Shown here piece by piece: positions 10,792 through 23,550 of a stretch of DNA of 64,000 nucleotides (the first letter of the stretch is position 1; each line of letters opens with the position of its first letter). The notes under the pieces were generated by a model. The model was not told the origin of the DNA and did not search any database. It saw nothing but the letters and a program-made list of their open reading frames with translations. The position numbers and the translations under genes are program-made. Origin of the DNA: Tomocerus qinae. Taxonomy: Eukaryota; Arthropoda; Collembola; Entomobryomorpha; Tomoceridae. The stretch lies in the NCBI GenBank assembly GCA_020055645.1, contig CM034549.1, positions 3,410,001-3,474,000 of the forward strand. The letters are read 5' to 3'.

Positions 10792-10799
10792 TGTATATG
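10792..10799. repeat. Target-site duplication (right), 8 bp
   Basis: TGTATATG follows the right terminal inverted repeat and matches 10209-10216 exactly. Confidence 0.85.
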
Positions 10800-11556
10800 C
10801 TCTAAATTGCTGTATGCATGCAAATACATCATGCATGCATACAGCATGTATGATGTATGTAAATAAGTAGGTTTTGTCATTTTATTTATTGGGGTACATT
10901 GAGACATTAACTTGAAATGGCTAAAATCTTTGTCTCTTTCATTTTCAGCTGATGACTCAATTATTGTTGTGAATATAGGTAAACTTTAGGAGAGGAAAGC
11001 TATTTTAATCTAGGTCGTAATTTTCCTTAGTTTTGATGACTACCCAACGTATAGACCTTAGGTACTTTATAAACTTGGGGCCAATAGCGGAAGAAAATTG
11101 ATGAAACAACAATTGCTTTGTTTGTGAGAGCTTTACTTTTAGAGTTATGGAGGATTATTTTTGTACTTTATAAGGCCGCGGTTTGCAGGAAATATAGGTG
11201 TTAATCCTTCTGTTGAATCGTATTAGTTGAAAAATTAAGTGGTGTAAGTTGGTATGGTCTTGTCTAAACTAAAAATAGTCGCACAATTGTGTAGAAGAAT
11301 GTACAATGTACCAATCTAATTGTCTATGTCTACTCAACGTAAAATATTATATATTGAGTTTTAGTTTTGGAATGAACTAATAAAACATGGATCATTTTGT
11401 TGTCGATTATAGATTTAAGACCAGAACTCGTGAAGATGGATGCCTTTGATGTATCAACAAAAGCAACATAAATCCCACATTTTATTGTAGAAAAATACTT
11501 CGATGTTCTAAAATTGTTCGTAATTGTTGTACATATTGCGTCAATTAATATCCGTT
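10800..11556 (+). other. PNUTS upstream region and 5' UTR (inferred)
   Basis: No separate gene is recognised. The stretch lies directly upstream of the PNUTS start codon, so it should hold the promoter and 5' leader. No TATA box or initiator could be assigned with confidence. Confidence 0.4.
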
Positions 11557-14500
11557 ATGGTGAGCTTAATTTATTGTTTCAGCGTTTTAAGTACTCATCA
11601 ATACCTCTGCAGATTGATTTACATTTACATTTAGTACTGATGTTTACTAATATATTATTGTTTTTAATTGTAGCCACGTATTGACCCAAGTCGGTTATTG
11701 AAGTGTCTCACTCCTTTGTTAGATCCTAATTCTGGTGCAATAAAGTCGGACAAAGAAGTTGATAAAATATATGGGTAAGCAAAATACAAAAAATTTTAAT
11801 TAGTCGCAATTAGAGAATGATGAAATTATTAATTTAACAAAATATACTTGCTAATTTGTACATTTTTGCAATTTTCAGATTAATGTCCAAATTTTCAAAG
11901 AAACTTGTAAGCAAATGTACTTACATCAATATTCTTAAGGCTTCCAATTCCGGAGTGCTAGATTTGTAAGTTCTAAAGAAGTATATTTACTGTTTTATAG
12001 AATGATTTTAGTCTGGTTGGACTCACCAGTTTTAATATGATATAATTTAGGTTTATGCAGAGAGGGGGATGGGAAATGATTCATGGTTGGACGGTAGATG
12101 CAACTTCTAATAAAAATCACGCTCTTTTAAATGAAATTGCTTCATTGCTCATTCATACCCCAGCAAGTATTCAAAGGCTTAAAGAAAACGATCTTCCAAG
12201 ACTTATAAAGACGTTGTCGAAAGACTGCGAGAACGATGGTAATTACTTTACAAAATTTATATTTTCTTTCATTTATAGAGGTAGGATTAATTTGTACACG
12301 TAAACCTTTTAATTAACGAAATATTTTTTGTTTTTAATAGTTACAAGAGAACTAGCAAAGAAGGTTGTAGCCAAGTGGATTTCTATTGCAAAACAGGAGG
12401 ATACCCCGCCACCGATATCACCGAACAAGACTTTAAACAACGTCAATGCACCAGGGCCAACTAGTCACCCGCATTCTGTGTTGGTTTATAATCCTCAAGG
12501 TATGAAGTGCAACATGCCCAACGAGGGCGGTGGCAGTCACATAGATCAAAGTATGAACATTCAAGCAGCGTCAAGTGCGATGGAAACAGAAAACCAGCAA
12601 GAATTTGACAGCACTAACTTTGATATAGGAAATACGGACTTGAATGATCTTTCAGACTTTAATCCAGAAGATTTTAGCAAGACAATTGATCAACATTTGG
12701 GAGAACTGCAGTCTGAAAGCAATAATACAGAAATGGCGACATTCCCAACACCAAATGTGGCCAATAGCAATAATACTGTTAAAGTACAACCAGCTCCTAC
12801 TGTAATACAAACAGCCCCGAAAATTACAATCAGAACTGTTGGAGGCCAAACAACAGTGTTGAATCCATTAAATACATCCGGTAACGACGGCACTCCTTAC
12901 TGTCTCGTCACTAGAGACGGTAAACATTTCCTGATGAAGTTAAAATTGGCTGACCAACCCACTTATATACAACAACAACCTCAGCAGTCGGTAAAACTGG
13001 AAGATGTGACGAAACAAATTAAAGTGGAAGAGGCGCCTACACCGCTGCAAACCACGGAAGTCAAGCAACAGCAGCAATCGGTTATACAAACAACTCCAGT
13101 TCCTCAGGCCAGTCCCAACTCCAAAAATGCAGTAGTATCTTCAACAACTACTTCTACGTTACCTGTACCCGCTCCTGGGGAAAAGAAACGACGGCCTCGA
13201 AAAGACCCTTCAATTGCAACAGTTGGGAAAGTTGGAGCTGACGGAGTGAGAACGTATGGAAAAAAGTCTCCTGTACAAACTGGAAATAATGTCCCAATTA
13301 ACCAGGTACCGAAGCCAAATATGTCTCCTACCATTAAATCAGAACCAGAAGAGAAGAAACCTGTTGTTAAGAAAAAATCTTCCAGTGCCAGTGCGAAATC
13401 CGCCGCTGCGGCCGCAGCTGCTAAACAGGCTGAAGAAGAGGCAAAGTTGAGAGAAAAGATTAAAAAGGAAAAGCAAATGATGAAGCAAAGACAGAAAGAT
13501 GCTAAAAAGCAGCAACAAGAGGTTAAAGATCAAGAAACTTTGAAAAAATTGAATTTGACCAGTGGAAGCGCTACGCATCCTCCCACTCCCAATACCATGA
13601 AAATCCCGAAGATCCCCAAAAAGGCTTCAAGTTTCTCCGATGCTATTGGAATTCCAGGAGCTACAGAAGGAGGTGCTGCTCCAGATAAAATATCTCGCAA
13701 GAAAGAGAAGACTGAATCTTCTAGTAATGTGGAAAACAAGGATGTTCAGCCTGAAGCTGAGGCCGCCAAAAAACTGGAGATAGAACCGGGTAAGAAATCT
13801 GATGAAGACGAAGAAAGTAAAAAAGAAAAAGATTCCCCACCAGGATCGAAACAAAGAAGACATCGAGTCAAAGTATACAACTCCAAGTCAAGTAGAGCCG
13901 ATGATCTTTTAAAAGATATGACTGAAAATTATACTAAGGGTAAGACGGAAGTTGCCAAAGAGAAAGATAAAGAAAAAGTCGGTGAGCCTAAATCAATCAC
14001 AAGCACTTCTGGAGGCAAACCCATCAAACGTCCATCAGTAGAAGGTATCAGTAAACCAGGTGATTTGAAAAAAATAAAATTATCTGATGAAAAACTGGAA
14101 AAAGACAAAATTGAAAAAAAGAAGGAAGAGAAAGAAAAGGAAAAAGAAAAGCAGAGAATGAAAGAGAAACCTAAATCTGTTAATATGATTAAAGAAAGCA
14201 GTCTTTTTATGGATATGCTAAATGCTGAATCCGAATCACAGAAAACCTCAAAAAAGAAACGAAGGTTGTCTTCTGGTGGCAGCATAGATAAAGAAAAGGA
14301 TGTTAAAGTAAAAGATAAGAGTATTTTGAGTCCAACTAAGCAAGATGTCGTAAAACCAATGTTTAATTTCTACAGAGATACTTTAGCAGACAACGAAGAG
14401 AATGAAGATGTTGCAGTAGAGGACACATCAATGGAGATTGATGAAAAGAACGACAGTGTCGTAAGTTCGCCTACTAAAGGAGCGTTTACCCCGCAGGACG

Positions 14501-16500
14501 ACGAGGGTAGATTAAAAAGTGCCTTGTGCATTCACCGTGTCAAAAATAAGCCGAAGAAAACTGTTCGATGGAGGGAAGAGCAGGAACTCAAGGAATTCCA
14601 TTATTTTGAAATGGATGAAACCGAAAGGATAAATGTGACAAAACAGAACCAGTGCCGAGATTTCACCGCAATGAAGCAGCATGAAAAAGCAGAAGAAAAG
14701 TTGTTTCTTAGGCGGAAACTTATTGGCGACCCAATGGCGGAGAAAACTGAATGGAAAAAATTGATTCCCGTTTGGTTAAGTAGTGATACCCCAATCCCAG
14801 TAGTTACTAGTGAAGAGAGAGACGTCCAAGAAGCGAGGGAAAAAACTATTTTAGGATTGTTCCTTCCACCGGGAAGTATTCTTCCAGACAGTGCCTTAGA
14901 ACCAGATTTAATCGATAACGCAAGTGCTGAAAAGGGAGAACATAAGTAAGTATAGCCTCACAGAAGTTACAGTTACGTGTTAGGCCATTCATATTCTAAA
15001 ATTCTGTTTTCAAGATAACTAATGATGTTTTGTTTTTACAGGTCCATTCCAAGTGAAGATGTTAATGGTGTTACTAAAGTTTGTGACCACAGAACTCTTC
15101 CATGGCCAGCCCCTCAGGGTGTAGGATTCCAGCTTCCAGCTAATATAATGAATGTCAGCAAACAATTTGATCCAGAACCTGTGCCTGTAAATAACTTTAC
15201 CATGGCTCAAACTCTTCCAATGCAAATGCCTAACGTGTCTTTTCCCCCAGTTCAAGCTCCTCCTGCTGTCGATTTCAATAATCCATGGAACAATCCATTT
15301 TCAGTACCTGTACCTACATCGGTGCCTCCTCCGGTTGTTAATGAATGGAATGTAAGTTACTATACCAGTCAGTATAATTTAATACAAAATTCAGAGCGAT
15401 TTTTATCAAACTGATTTATGATTTTATTTTAATAGGTGGCCCATGACAATTTTGCTCCGTTTGGAAATCCTAATCTAAATATGCCTCCACCTTCTGCTAT
15501 GCCTTTTGGAATGAATGCAATGAATCCTTATGGCAACTTCGAAGGCCCACCGCCAATGGTACAAGAAGGTTTCAATAATTTCCATCCACCTGGACCTGGT
15601 CAGGGTTCTGGAGTTGGCGGCCAAAATTTTAGTAGCAATAATAATAACGGTCCTGCTCATAACCGTGAACAAAACTTCTCTCATCGTGGAGGTAGTAGCC
15701 ACTCGTCAATGAGAGGAAGAGGAGGTGGCAGTAGAGACTTTGATCGTGACCGAAATAAGGATTACCGAGGCGGAAGGGATGGAGGGAGAGATCGGGATCG
15801 AAATCATAGAGATCGTGATCACCGAGACGATTGGGAAAGCAGAGGACGGGAGCGCGATAGGGACCACAGAGATCGCGACCGGAATAGAGATAGGGACAGG
15901 GATCACCACGACCGGGATTATAGGGACCATGACAGGGATAGGTCTCGGGGAAAGGGTAATAAACTGCACTAAGTATACATGCATGCGATCTTAACCTTTG
16001 GAGATTGAAAGTAATATATGGTAATTTTGTTTACAGGAAAACGGGATGTGCTGTGTAGATTTTTCAAGAGAGGCTACTGCCATAACGGTGCTAATTGTGA
16101 ATTTTTACATACGGGTGGCCCACCTCAGAGTAATTCTCATTATTTCGGCAGCAAAGATCGGGGGAGTCATCATAGTCATAACAATATTGGCAGTGGTGGG
16201 AGAGACATGAACTCCGGATTTTCTCAGATGCCAACGCAGTCCAATGATTTCTCCAGAAGTTCAAAAGGAAGACCTGCGTCTCCCTCCCTTTTCGAAGTGG
16301 ATGACCCTAGCTCAATATCCAATAATATGGTCAGTTCCAATTTAAGTGCTACTTCCTTCGCTCAACAACCTCCAAGTGTTCCTGTCATAGTCGACGATGA
16401 GTCAACTCGGTTTTCAATGCCTCCTAGTTCACCTACAAACGAACTTTTTCCTCCCGGAACGGAGCCTACCAAGGTCATACCTGTGCACACCATCGACTGA
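11557..16500 (+). CDS. PPP1R10: PNUTS / PPP1R10-like PP1 regulatory subunit
   Basis: Nuclear scaffold that targets protein phosphatase 1 to chromatin and the RNA polymerase II termination machinery (family knowledge). Exons: 11557-11559, 11674-11774, 11879-11965, 12051-12238, 12341-14945, 15042-15351, 15436-15955, 16037-16500. They join in frame to 1425 codons and end in TGA. Residues about 60-145 form a TFIIS N-terminal (LW) domain. The PP1-docking RVxF-type motif KKTVRW is at about 865-870, followed by a block (FHYFEMDETERINV) nearly identical to vertebrate PNUTS. An Arg-Asp repeat at about 1190-1272 is followed by a CCCH zinc finger, C1278-x7-C1286-x5-C1292-x3-H1296. The linker is long and Lys/Glu-rich with a Gln-rich part, making the protein longer than the human one (about 940 residues). 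The start codon is an exon end: ATG is directly followed by GTGAGC, then MPRIDPSRLL resumes at 11674, matching the human start. Identity is very likely; the first exon is inferred. Confidence 0.93.
15700..15955 (+). repeat. Coding Arg-Asp (RD) repeat region in PNUTS
   Basis: The end of exon 7 encodes a run of RD, RDRD and HRD dipeptides after a Gly/Arg-rich stretch. The DNA is a matching degenerate GATCGNGACCG repeat, so long frames on the other strand and in other frames here are by-products. Vertebrate PNUTS has a Gly/His/Arg-rich repeat in the same place before the zinc finger. Confidence 0.85.
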
Positions 16501-17609
16501 TATGATATGATCATCAATGAGATCAACATTTACCACTCAATAGGCTTCACAGCCTTCTCCGTCACCCTGCTATATCATGTTCAGTCAGTGGCAATGAAAT
16601 ACCTAGTTTCTAAACAATCTGAGTTATAGCTCCGCAAAAGTTGAAAGGCCAAGTTCTACCAGTGACACCAACGATAGTTTCAAATTTTTATGCTTAGGTA
16701 CCTATTATTTTAGTTTGTTACTCTACAATACTTCGTTATTGACAATGCCACTTTACATTACGTTAGGCTTCAACTGGATTTAGTGAATGTCAAGAACATA
16801 CGCTTACTATGGTGAAATGGAGTAATACGAATCGTGCAGTAGGTATATTGTAATAAGTAATAATAGGATTACCTAACAAATTACTTCTACTTATTTGTTA
16901 CTAATTGTAGGTTGGTTTGATTTGGTTGCTGTTATATTGTATTATTGGTACTTAGTATTTGGTGCTGGCCATCTGCATGCTTCAAGGCATGCTAGGTAAA
17001 TGTATAAAGCCAAGCCACGATTATAAGACTTTTGGAATTAGGTTTAATGTAATTATATTAGTATAGGAAAGCTATTTAATTTAAGAATGCATTGTTTTAT
17101 TTTCTCGCTGAGAGTTGATAATTTATTAATATTTAAATGAACAAAATGCGTTTCTTTATTTTCTTCATTGTACTATTAGTGTGCCCTAATATTAATGAAG
17201 GGCCGTAAATGAAAAGCTATTTAGTCAAGTTTTCTTCATTTTTGTAATATATTATTACTTTGCTTCTGCTTTGCATAATATTATTATGAGTGAATTCTTA
17301 GGGGAATTTATCGTATTCAAAGAAAAGTGTCTCTTTGATTAGATTATTGTAATAATTTCTACATTAAGTTAAAAGGAAACATAATTTTTAGTTTTCTGCT
17401 TTATGCCTGTCATGCCTGTCATGCATATCTAAATCTACTATGCATAATACAACTTCGACTATCTGACATAATATAAAATGCACAATATAAATGCACACTT
17501 GGAGTTCGAATTTTTCCAGCAAGCTTTGTGGAAGTAAAAAGGGGCTAAATATTATATTACGACATCTAATGTCCTATTTTACATATTGAGACTATTTACA
17601 AATATCAAC

Positions 17610-17615
17610 AATAAA
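17610..17615 (+). other. Candidate polyadenylation signal for PNUTS
   Basis: AATAAA lies about 1.1 kb after the stop codon and is followed by a T-rich stretch (TTATTTGTTTTCTCTCTC). It is one of several candidates, with another at 17762. Which is used cannot be told from sequence. Confidence 0.35.
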
Positions 17616-19185
17616 GTCTCTATAGCCCTTATTTGTTTTCTCTCTCTTTTTACTGCTGGTCAAATTAATAGTTTATTTTGGAACAAGAATCCTAACGTGT
17701 TTGTATCTGAAATAAATAATTACTCGAAATCGTAAACATCTTGGAAATAGATGGTACACATAATAAAGCTTGCTACAATAAACAATTTGCATCAGTACTA
17801 TCATAAGCTAAAGACTAATTAGTTGGTTTGATGAATTTCAACTTTCCTATAGCCCAGAAGATTAGTATTGATACTATATGGGACTTATACTAGCGATAGA
17901 TAACCGTACTTAAATAGCCAGTACTGATGTTGTAGACTAAGTAGTTTATTACATATAATAGCTAAAAACATAGAATCACTACTATAATAATAAGATATCG
18001 AGTACTTAAAAAGGGAAATAGTTATAATTTTACCCATCATTACTTTCATCACATTTACTTTTGCTGGAATATGTAATTATGTCTTTCGACTATAGCTTGT
18101 ATTTGTTTTTTAGTTTAAGATTAATACTATGCAACAGAGTTGATATAGCTATGCTTATTACTAAATACAATGTGGTATATGCTCATTATTAGTGAGACAA
18201 TTATAAGTGGTTATAATGTGGTTAATACTGGAATGTAAATTATCTAAGTGAGAAATAGTACAACTAATTACAGTATAGTACCTACCTACCTATGCATTAC
18301 TTACTAATCACCCGACATCCAACACTATGCAAATATCATATTGCTAAAAAGTTTTAACATTTTATTACCTAAATATATATGTAATTGTCTTTGGTACTGT
18401 GCATAAAAAATGTATTATTATTGTAGTAAAATTGTAATGTAACTATATTATAACGGTACTGAATAACAGACACGATAAATGTCTGTCGTCGATTGTGTGC
18501 AAAAGTTTCTAAAAGAGGCTTTATTGTAGTAGACAGTAAAGGGAGGTAAAATTATGTTCTATGCATTTACTACATTGCAGTAGCTCAATGCAATCAAGTT
18601 AAAAATGACTCTGGAATAAACATTACAAACATTTTCATGTAATTTGAAAAGCAAAACAAAGTTTCCTGTCAGCCAGCATTTTACATTGCACTCATTATTA
18701 CTACTAATATAAACAAGGGAAGTTTATTCATATTCATACTAGCACTGTAGTATAATTTTAATTTAATCATAATGATGGAATTAGATGTGCTCAGACACTT
18801 CGTGTCGCGTCACGATTTCCTAAGCGCATTTATTGGCGACTTATGCCTCACTCAGATCATTAAAGGAACAATAAAGAATGCACAGGAAGATATACATTTT
18901 CTGCTTGCCAATTACTAACTCTGTACACTAAATAACTTTTATGGCATACAATCCTCATCTCCATAATGAGTGTTCCCTGATGAGACGAAACCTGTTAGCT
19001 TCGTGTATCTGACTACAGCCGAGAAGGTAATAACTACTTAACGTTAACAAAACAAAGGGCAATTAGTATTCATCCTAAAGAACCTTTCATTTAGTGCTCC
19101 AAGCATGAGAACACTATCCTATAGTTACAGTTGTAAACATAATTTTGGACCTAATTACAACTCTACCTAGTAGGAAAGATAAAAT

Positions 19186-19273
19186 ACGTCTTGGGAATAA
19201 TTTTTAAACTTCTAAGAATGCTACTGCATGTAGTATGTAATTTCTACTCTCTATCAGGTCATTCCCAAGACGT
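19186..19273. repeat. Foldback with perfect 13-bp arms
   Basis: ACGTCTTGGGAAT (19186-19198) and ATTCCCAAGACGT (19261-19273) are exact inverted repeats separated by 62 bp. No target duplication or further pairing is evident. Confidence 0.8.
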
Positions 19274-22200
19274 GCTCTCTACAAAAAGATTAATGCAATT
19301 GCATTCGTTTACATCATACAATTGGATGATACGATTCAATCTCAATGCATGCACCCATGAAGATACTATTTATCATTGTTCTCTGTGTGAAGGACTGAGT
19401 CTTCCTTGGATAAAACTGTTTAAACTGTTTCTTTTCATAGATACCCTTAGCACAATATGCGTTTTGAACCTTAGCTTTCTTTTACCTTGGATTTAACTTG
19501 GATTGGCAACGTTCAACATCAAAGTACAGAAATGGTTAACTTTGAAATAAGCATATTTGATAAGTACTAAGAAATTCGTAGTACGAAGAGTGGAGGCAAT
19601 TATTGCGCACGTCTGTTTATTATGCATTGTGCAGCATAGTGGTTAATTATTAACCATGAGAGTTCTGTGGTTGAACAATTAGTTAACTATGAGAATCTTG
19701 CAGAGTTAGGTCTAGCTACGATGCACTTCATCTTGCCTGTTTTTTCGTATCGACAGTAGGGCTATCACAATCTTTACAAGTAAATAGGTACCCCATGTGC
19801 TCAATGCAAACATGTTTCTTTCTATTACAATTAGGCACTACACTGCAGGAGTAACAATAAGCTAAACCTATATTGAGTGTACAGTACACACACATAATTG
19901 ACATAATAATATAAACTACAAATCACATTGCATGCATATAATTATTAGTGATTAGCAGTGCTAATGTATTTTAGTACCTACCGTTCACAATACTGTTTTT
20001 ATCTGCCTATCTATTAGAAATTATTTAATAGCTAAACGTTCTGAGTTCTGACCTATGTAGGGAAGGATGATAACAGCCTATCCTTACTACACTGTATAGA
20101 CCCAGAAAAAACTAGTTGAGGGAGATAAACATTGTAATTACGTGCTTCATATGATTCCTAAATTAAATAAATAATTTGCATATTCATTGCAGTGTAGTTC
20201 TTCGTGTATATTGTTCGATAGATACCGAATAGCACAACAAATGATTATATTTAGTACTCATTCCCTATCGGTGTACATATTATCCCCTATGGGGACATTG
20301 GCCTGTCCAAAGTGTACATACATACATATACATACAGCATAATATACTTCTACGTCAAGAAATCCAATCAAGGTATAGGAATGTGAGGTACAGGTAAACA
20401 GTATTAATAATTTGGAATCTGGAATAGGATTCTAGGCCAAATGTTTATATTATAGAAAATAAGCCTATGACCCAAGTAGGAGAAAATGTTATAATTAAAT
20501 AGCACCAACCCGTGATTGTGCACATTTATTAAGTATTTAACATCCCGTCCTACATCTACATCATTGAAGATTGGATATCATACATCAAAATTGTGTGTAC
20601 TATCATTATTTACTAAATTGCCCGTCTATGCTAACATTGCCCATTGAATATTGAGATCGAGTTGCCCTGTTGTCCTACTTCCTTTACTTTTGTATTTAAT
20701 TGATACTCTTTCGAAACGAGATACGGAATTATTAAAATGTCTTTCAACATTAAATACGACTACAGACCGACAATCAAAAATATAGGAAGTTGTGGACTAG
20801 TGAGATTGCTTTGATATTTGCTAATTTTATCTTATCGTTTGTGTGGTGATGATAACCGCAAAGTTTGGCCAGTCAAACTGTTTATTGGCATAATTATTTG
20901 TCTTGCCTTCGAATTCGAGTAGGCGTGTTCTGTTGTTTATTTTGTTCAATAACAGGAACTAACTTGTGTATAAAAACCAACGGCAAGAGTAAATATTAGC
21001 CCGAAACACTTTTCAGTGTCTATTCTCTTCTATAAAGACAGTTTTAAATTAATTATGTTACCATTCTTCATGACAAACATAAGAAATTGGAATTGTTGTT
21101 ATGTCTACATATTTTAATGGGAAAGGCCTCTGTTACTATCTTTATGAGATAAGAAGGCAAGTAGTAGTAAAAAAGTGAAAGAGCGACAAAATTCTTTCTG
21201 TGTGGAGTCTTAGGCCCGATCTTCTACAAAACTCGGGGCCCCGAAGGAATTCCCAGAACAGAGCCACCCACTACTTCAGTTTGGACAGGCGGATGTATAT
21301 TGCTCAAACTACAACATCCTAGCTATAGCACAGGACACAGGTATCAATCTATCCACATACGCGTACGTATAAATTCTTCGACGACTATGTCAACTGTGTA
21401 CAAATACAATGCACATGTACAGAAACGGCTCAGTCCTGCTTTCTGACTCACTCGGCACGGAAGTTAGGGCCGACTCTGCCCTCCTTGCACATAATATATT
21501 TCCAGCTCCATAAACTAAATACATAGCAGTCTATCATAGTATGATAGTCCGCATTTCACGATAATTTCTTACTCACCAGCGACAGGCAGAAAATAGAAAC
21601 TGTGCCTTCCAAATATTTCATATAGCCTGTCGTTGCCAATTCACTGTTCCAACCAACATTCTACTGTAGCTCTACAGATTACGTTTAACTGCTCAATAAA
21701 ATTTTAAGTGCTCTGTGCTTAATTGTATCTAACGATTTAGCATTGAGCCTCAATAAGCCGCGCTATTATTTTTATCATTGTCCTTTCGGCTATCATATAA
21801 CACAACTCATTTGTCAAGCTGTGCCTAACACATTCAAACCTCTCCAAGAATGTTTGTCTTTTAAAAGTATCTGTCTCTACACAACATTTTGAACACAAAC
21901 ACGCACGTATAGCACGTCCCCACCTACACAAGATATATCCATAATATTCTACTGGAATCTTACGGTTAGTGCTTCACTCTTTTATATGTAATACATAATC
22001 TATTCATAGAGCCATCACCCAAATATATTACAACCAACTCAGGAGTCACTTATACTGCTATATACTTAAATATATTATTATAGAGATCATGTCCTATTAC
22101 CTATACCTGCTACCTTTTTGTGGTTTGCCTTTCTGTATTGATCTATGGAGCTGGAGCTAATCGAAAGTTTTAGTAATCTTGCGGTGTGAAACAATAGAGA

Positions 22201-23550
22201 AAGTATATTGCTTTCACTTTGTTTTGAATTTTCTCTTTCGGGTATTAGAGCGCTTTCTAGTTCATCGACCTGCTTCTCTCCCAATCCGAATGTAGTGGAA
22301 AATAATAGTGTATCTTACAAGTATCACTTTCTAATTGCAAATCGTGATACCTACATAATACTATATAAAACAGTTGTACTATATACATGTACTTTAACCC
22401 TTTGGCTTTAAATGTTACAATTGTGACCATTTTCACTCGACACTTTTTTGGTGATGAAGTTTACTAATTTTAGTCCAAGAAGTTAAGCAGATGGCAGATA
22501 ATGAATAGTCCTTTTGCGATGAGAATTAAAGTGTCTTCCTGAGAAACATTTGGTTGGTTACATACATAATGTCTTGTGTACGTGTTTATTGGTGCTGCAG
22601 TCCTCTAAAGAGTTGGGCTACTCTGTACATGCATTTAAGTAGGAACAAAATGAAGCAGGGTATTGTGTAGTAGTATGTAATAGTAGATACTAATCCGGGA
22701 CATTGCCGTTTTGTCCTAAATATAGTCTCGGCTACACCTCCTTGAATATCTACACGATACACACACTGACTGAGTACTCCTCTCTCATCATGCAGTATGC
22801 ACTACATATTCGATATACATGTACTATATATATTATGTACATTTGTATATAGAATGGGGCAGGTCACTTCCGAAGATGAACTTGGGAACATTTTCTTGCT
22901 CTCTGCACAGTCTTTCCAACAACTCTTTGATAATAACATATTGCTCAACCATAGATTTAGGGAGACAGCATTGTGATATTTTTACCAAGTATTTTTCAGT
23001 TAGAAAATGAATATAAATAACATTCCCCTCTACAAGTTGGCTATTCTGGTTGCCTTTGTACTCTACGGTCTCCTTTTCGTTTGGTATATCTTCCTTTCTA
23101 TGCGGAAACTTGAAATGGACCGTAAAATGCAGAGTAATCGATGAAAATTTTCTTAAAAATACCTGACACTTTTACACAAACACATCTTAAGATTTTTTAC
23201 TAATTATCGTAATAAATAAGCAGATATCAAAACAGTTTTTACAAAGGATATGGACAAACATATTCATACAAATTCCCTAATTCATTATTCACTCACCAAT
23301 CAGTTGCACGACTGAGTTAAAATTCCTATTTCTATGTGCGCACTTACATTCATATAAACATGTTCACGTATGCATTCACCTGCACTGCAGGTATTTCACA
23401 TAATTTATGTACCGCTACTTCGAAGAAAAGTTAATTATCCTTTGAGTTTTAATTTAATTTCCTCAAATACAAACCCACAAGCACATAAGAGATTTATACA
23501 ACAGAAAATACTTACCAGTTTTTGTTGCAAATTGTTTCTTGCAGACGAGG

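Larger units (their letters stand above)
16501..23544. other. PNUTS 3' flank and long spacer without recognised gene
   Basis: The first part is presumably the PNUTS 3' UTR; candidate AATAAA signals lie at 17610-17615 and further on. The remainder to the GPCPD1 start shows no domain-bearing frame. An 88-bp foldback is present at 19186-19273. A 5'-leader exon of GPCPD1 could lie near the right end, because the first coding exon is preceded by an acceptor-like CTTGCAG. Confidence 0.5.

Noticed and set aside
12328-12340. Start of PNUTS inside the long open frame at 12328
   Set aside because: This is intron sequence. The acceptor at 12340 and four upstream exons give a complete LW domain homologous to PNUTS.
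15706-15994. Overlapping frames on both strands over the PNUTS Arg-Asp repeat
   Set aside because: They are by-products of the GATCGNGACCG coding repeat; only the frame starting at 15436 continues to the zinc-finger exon.
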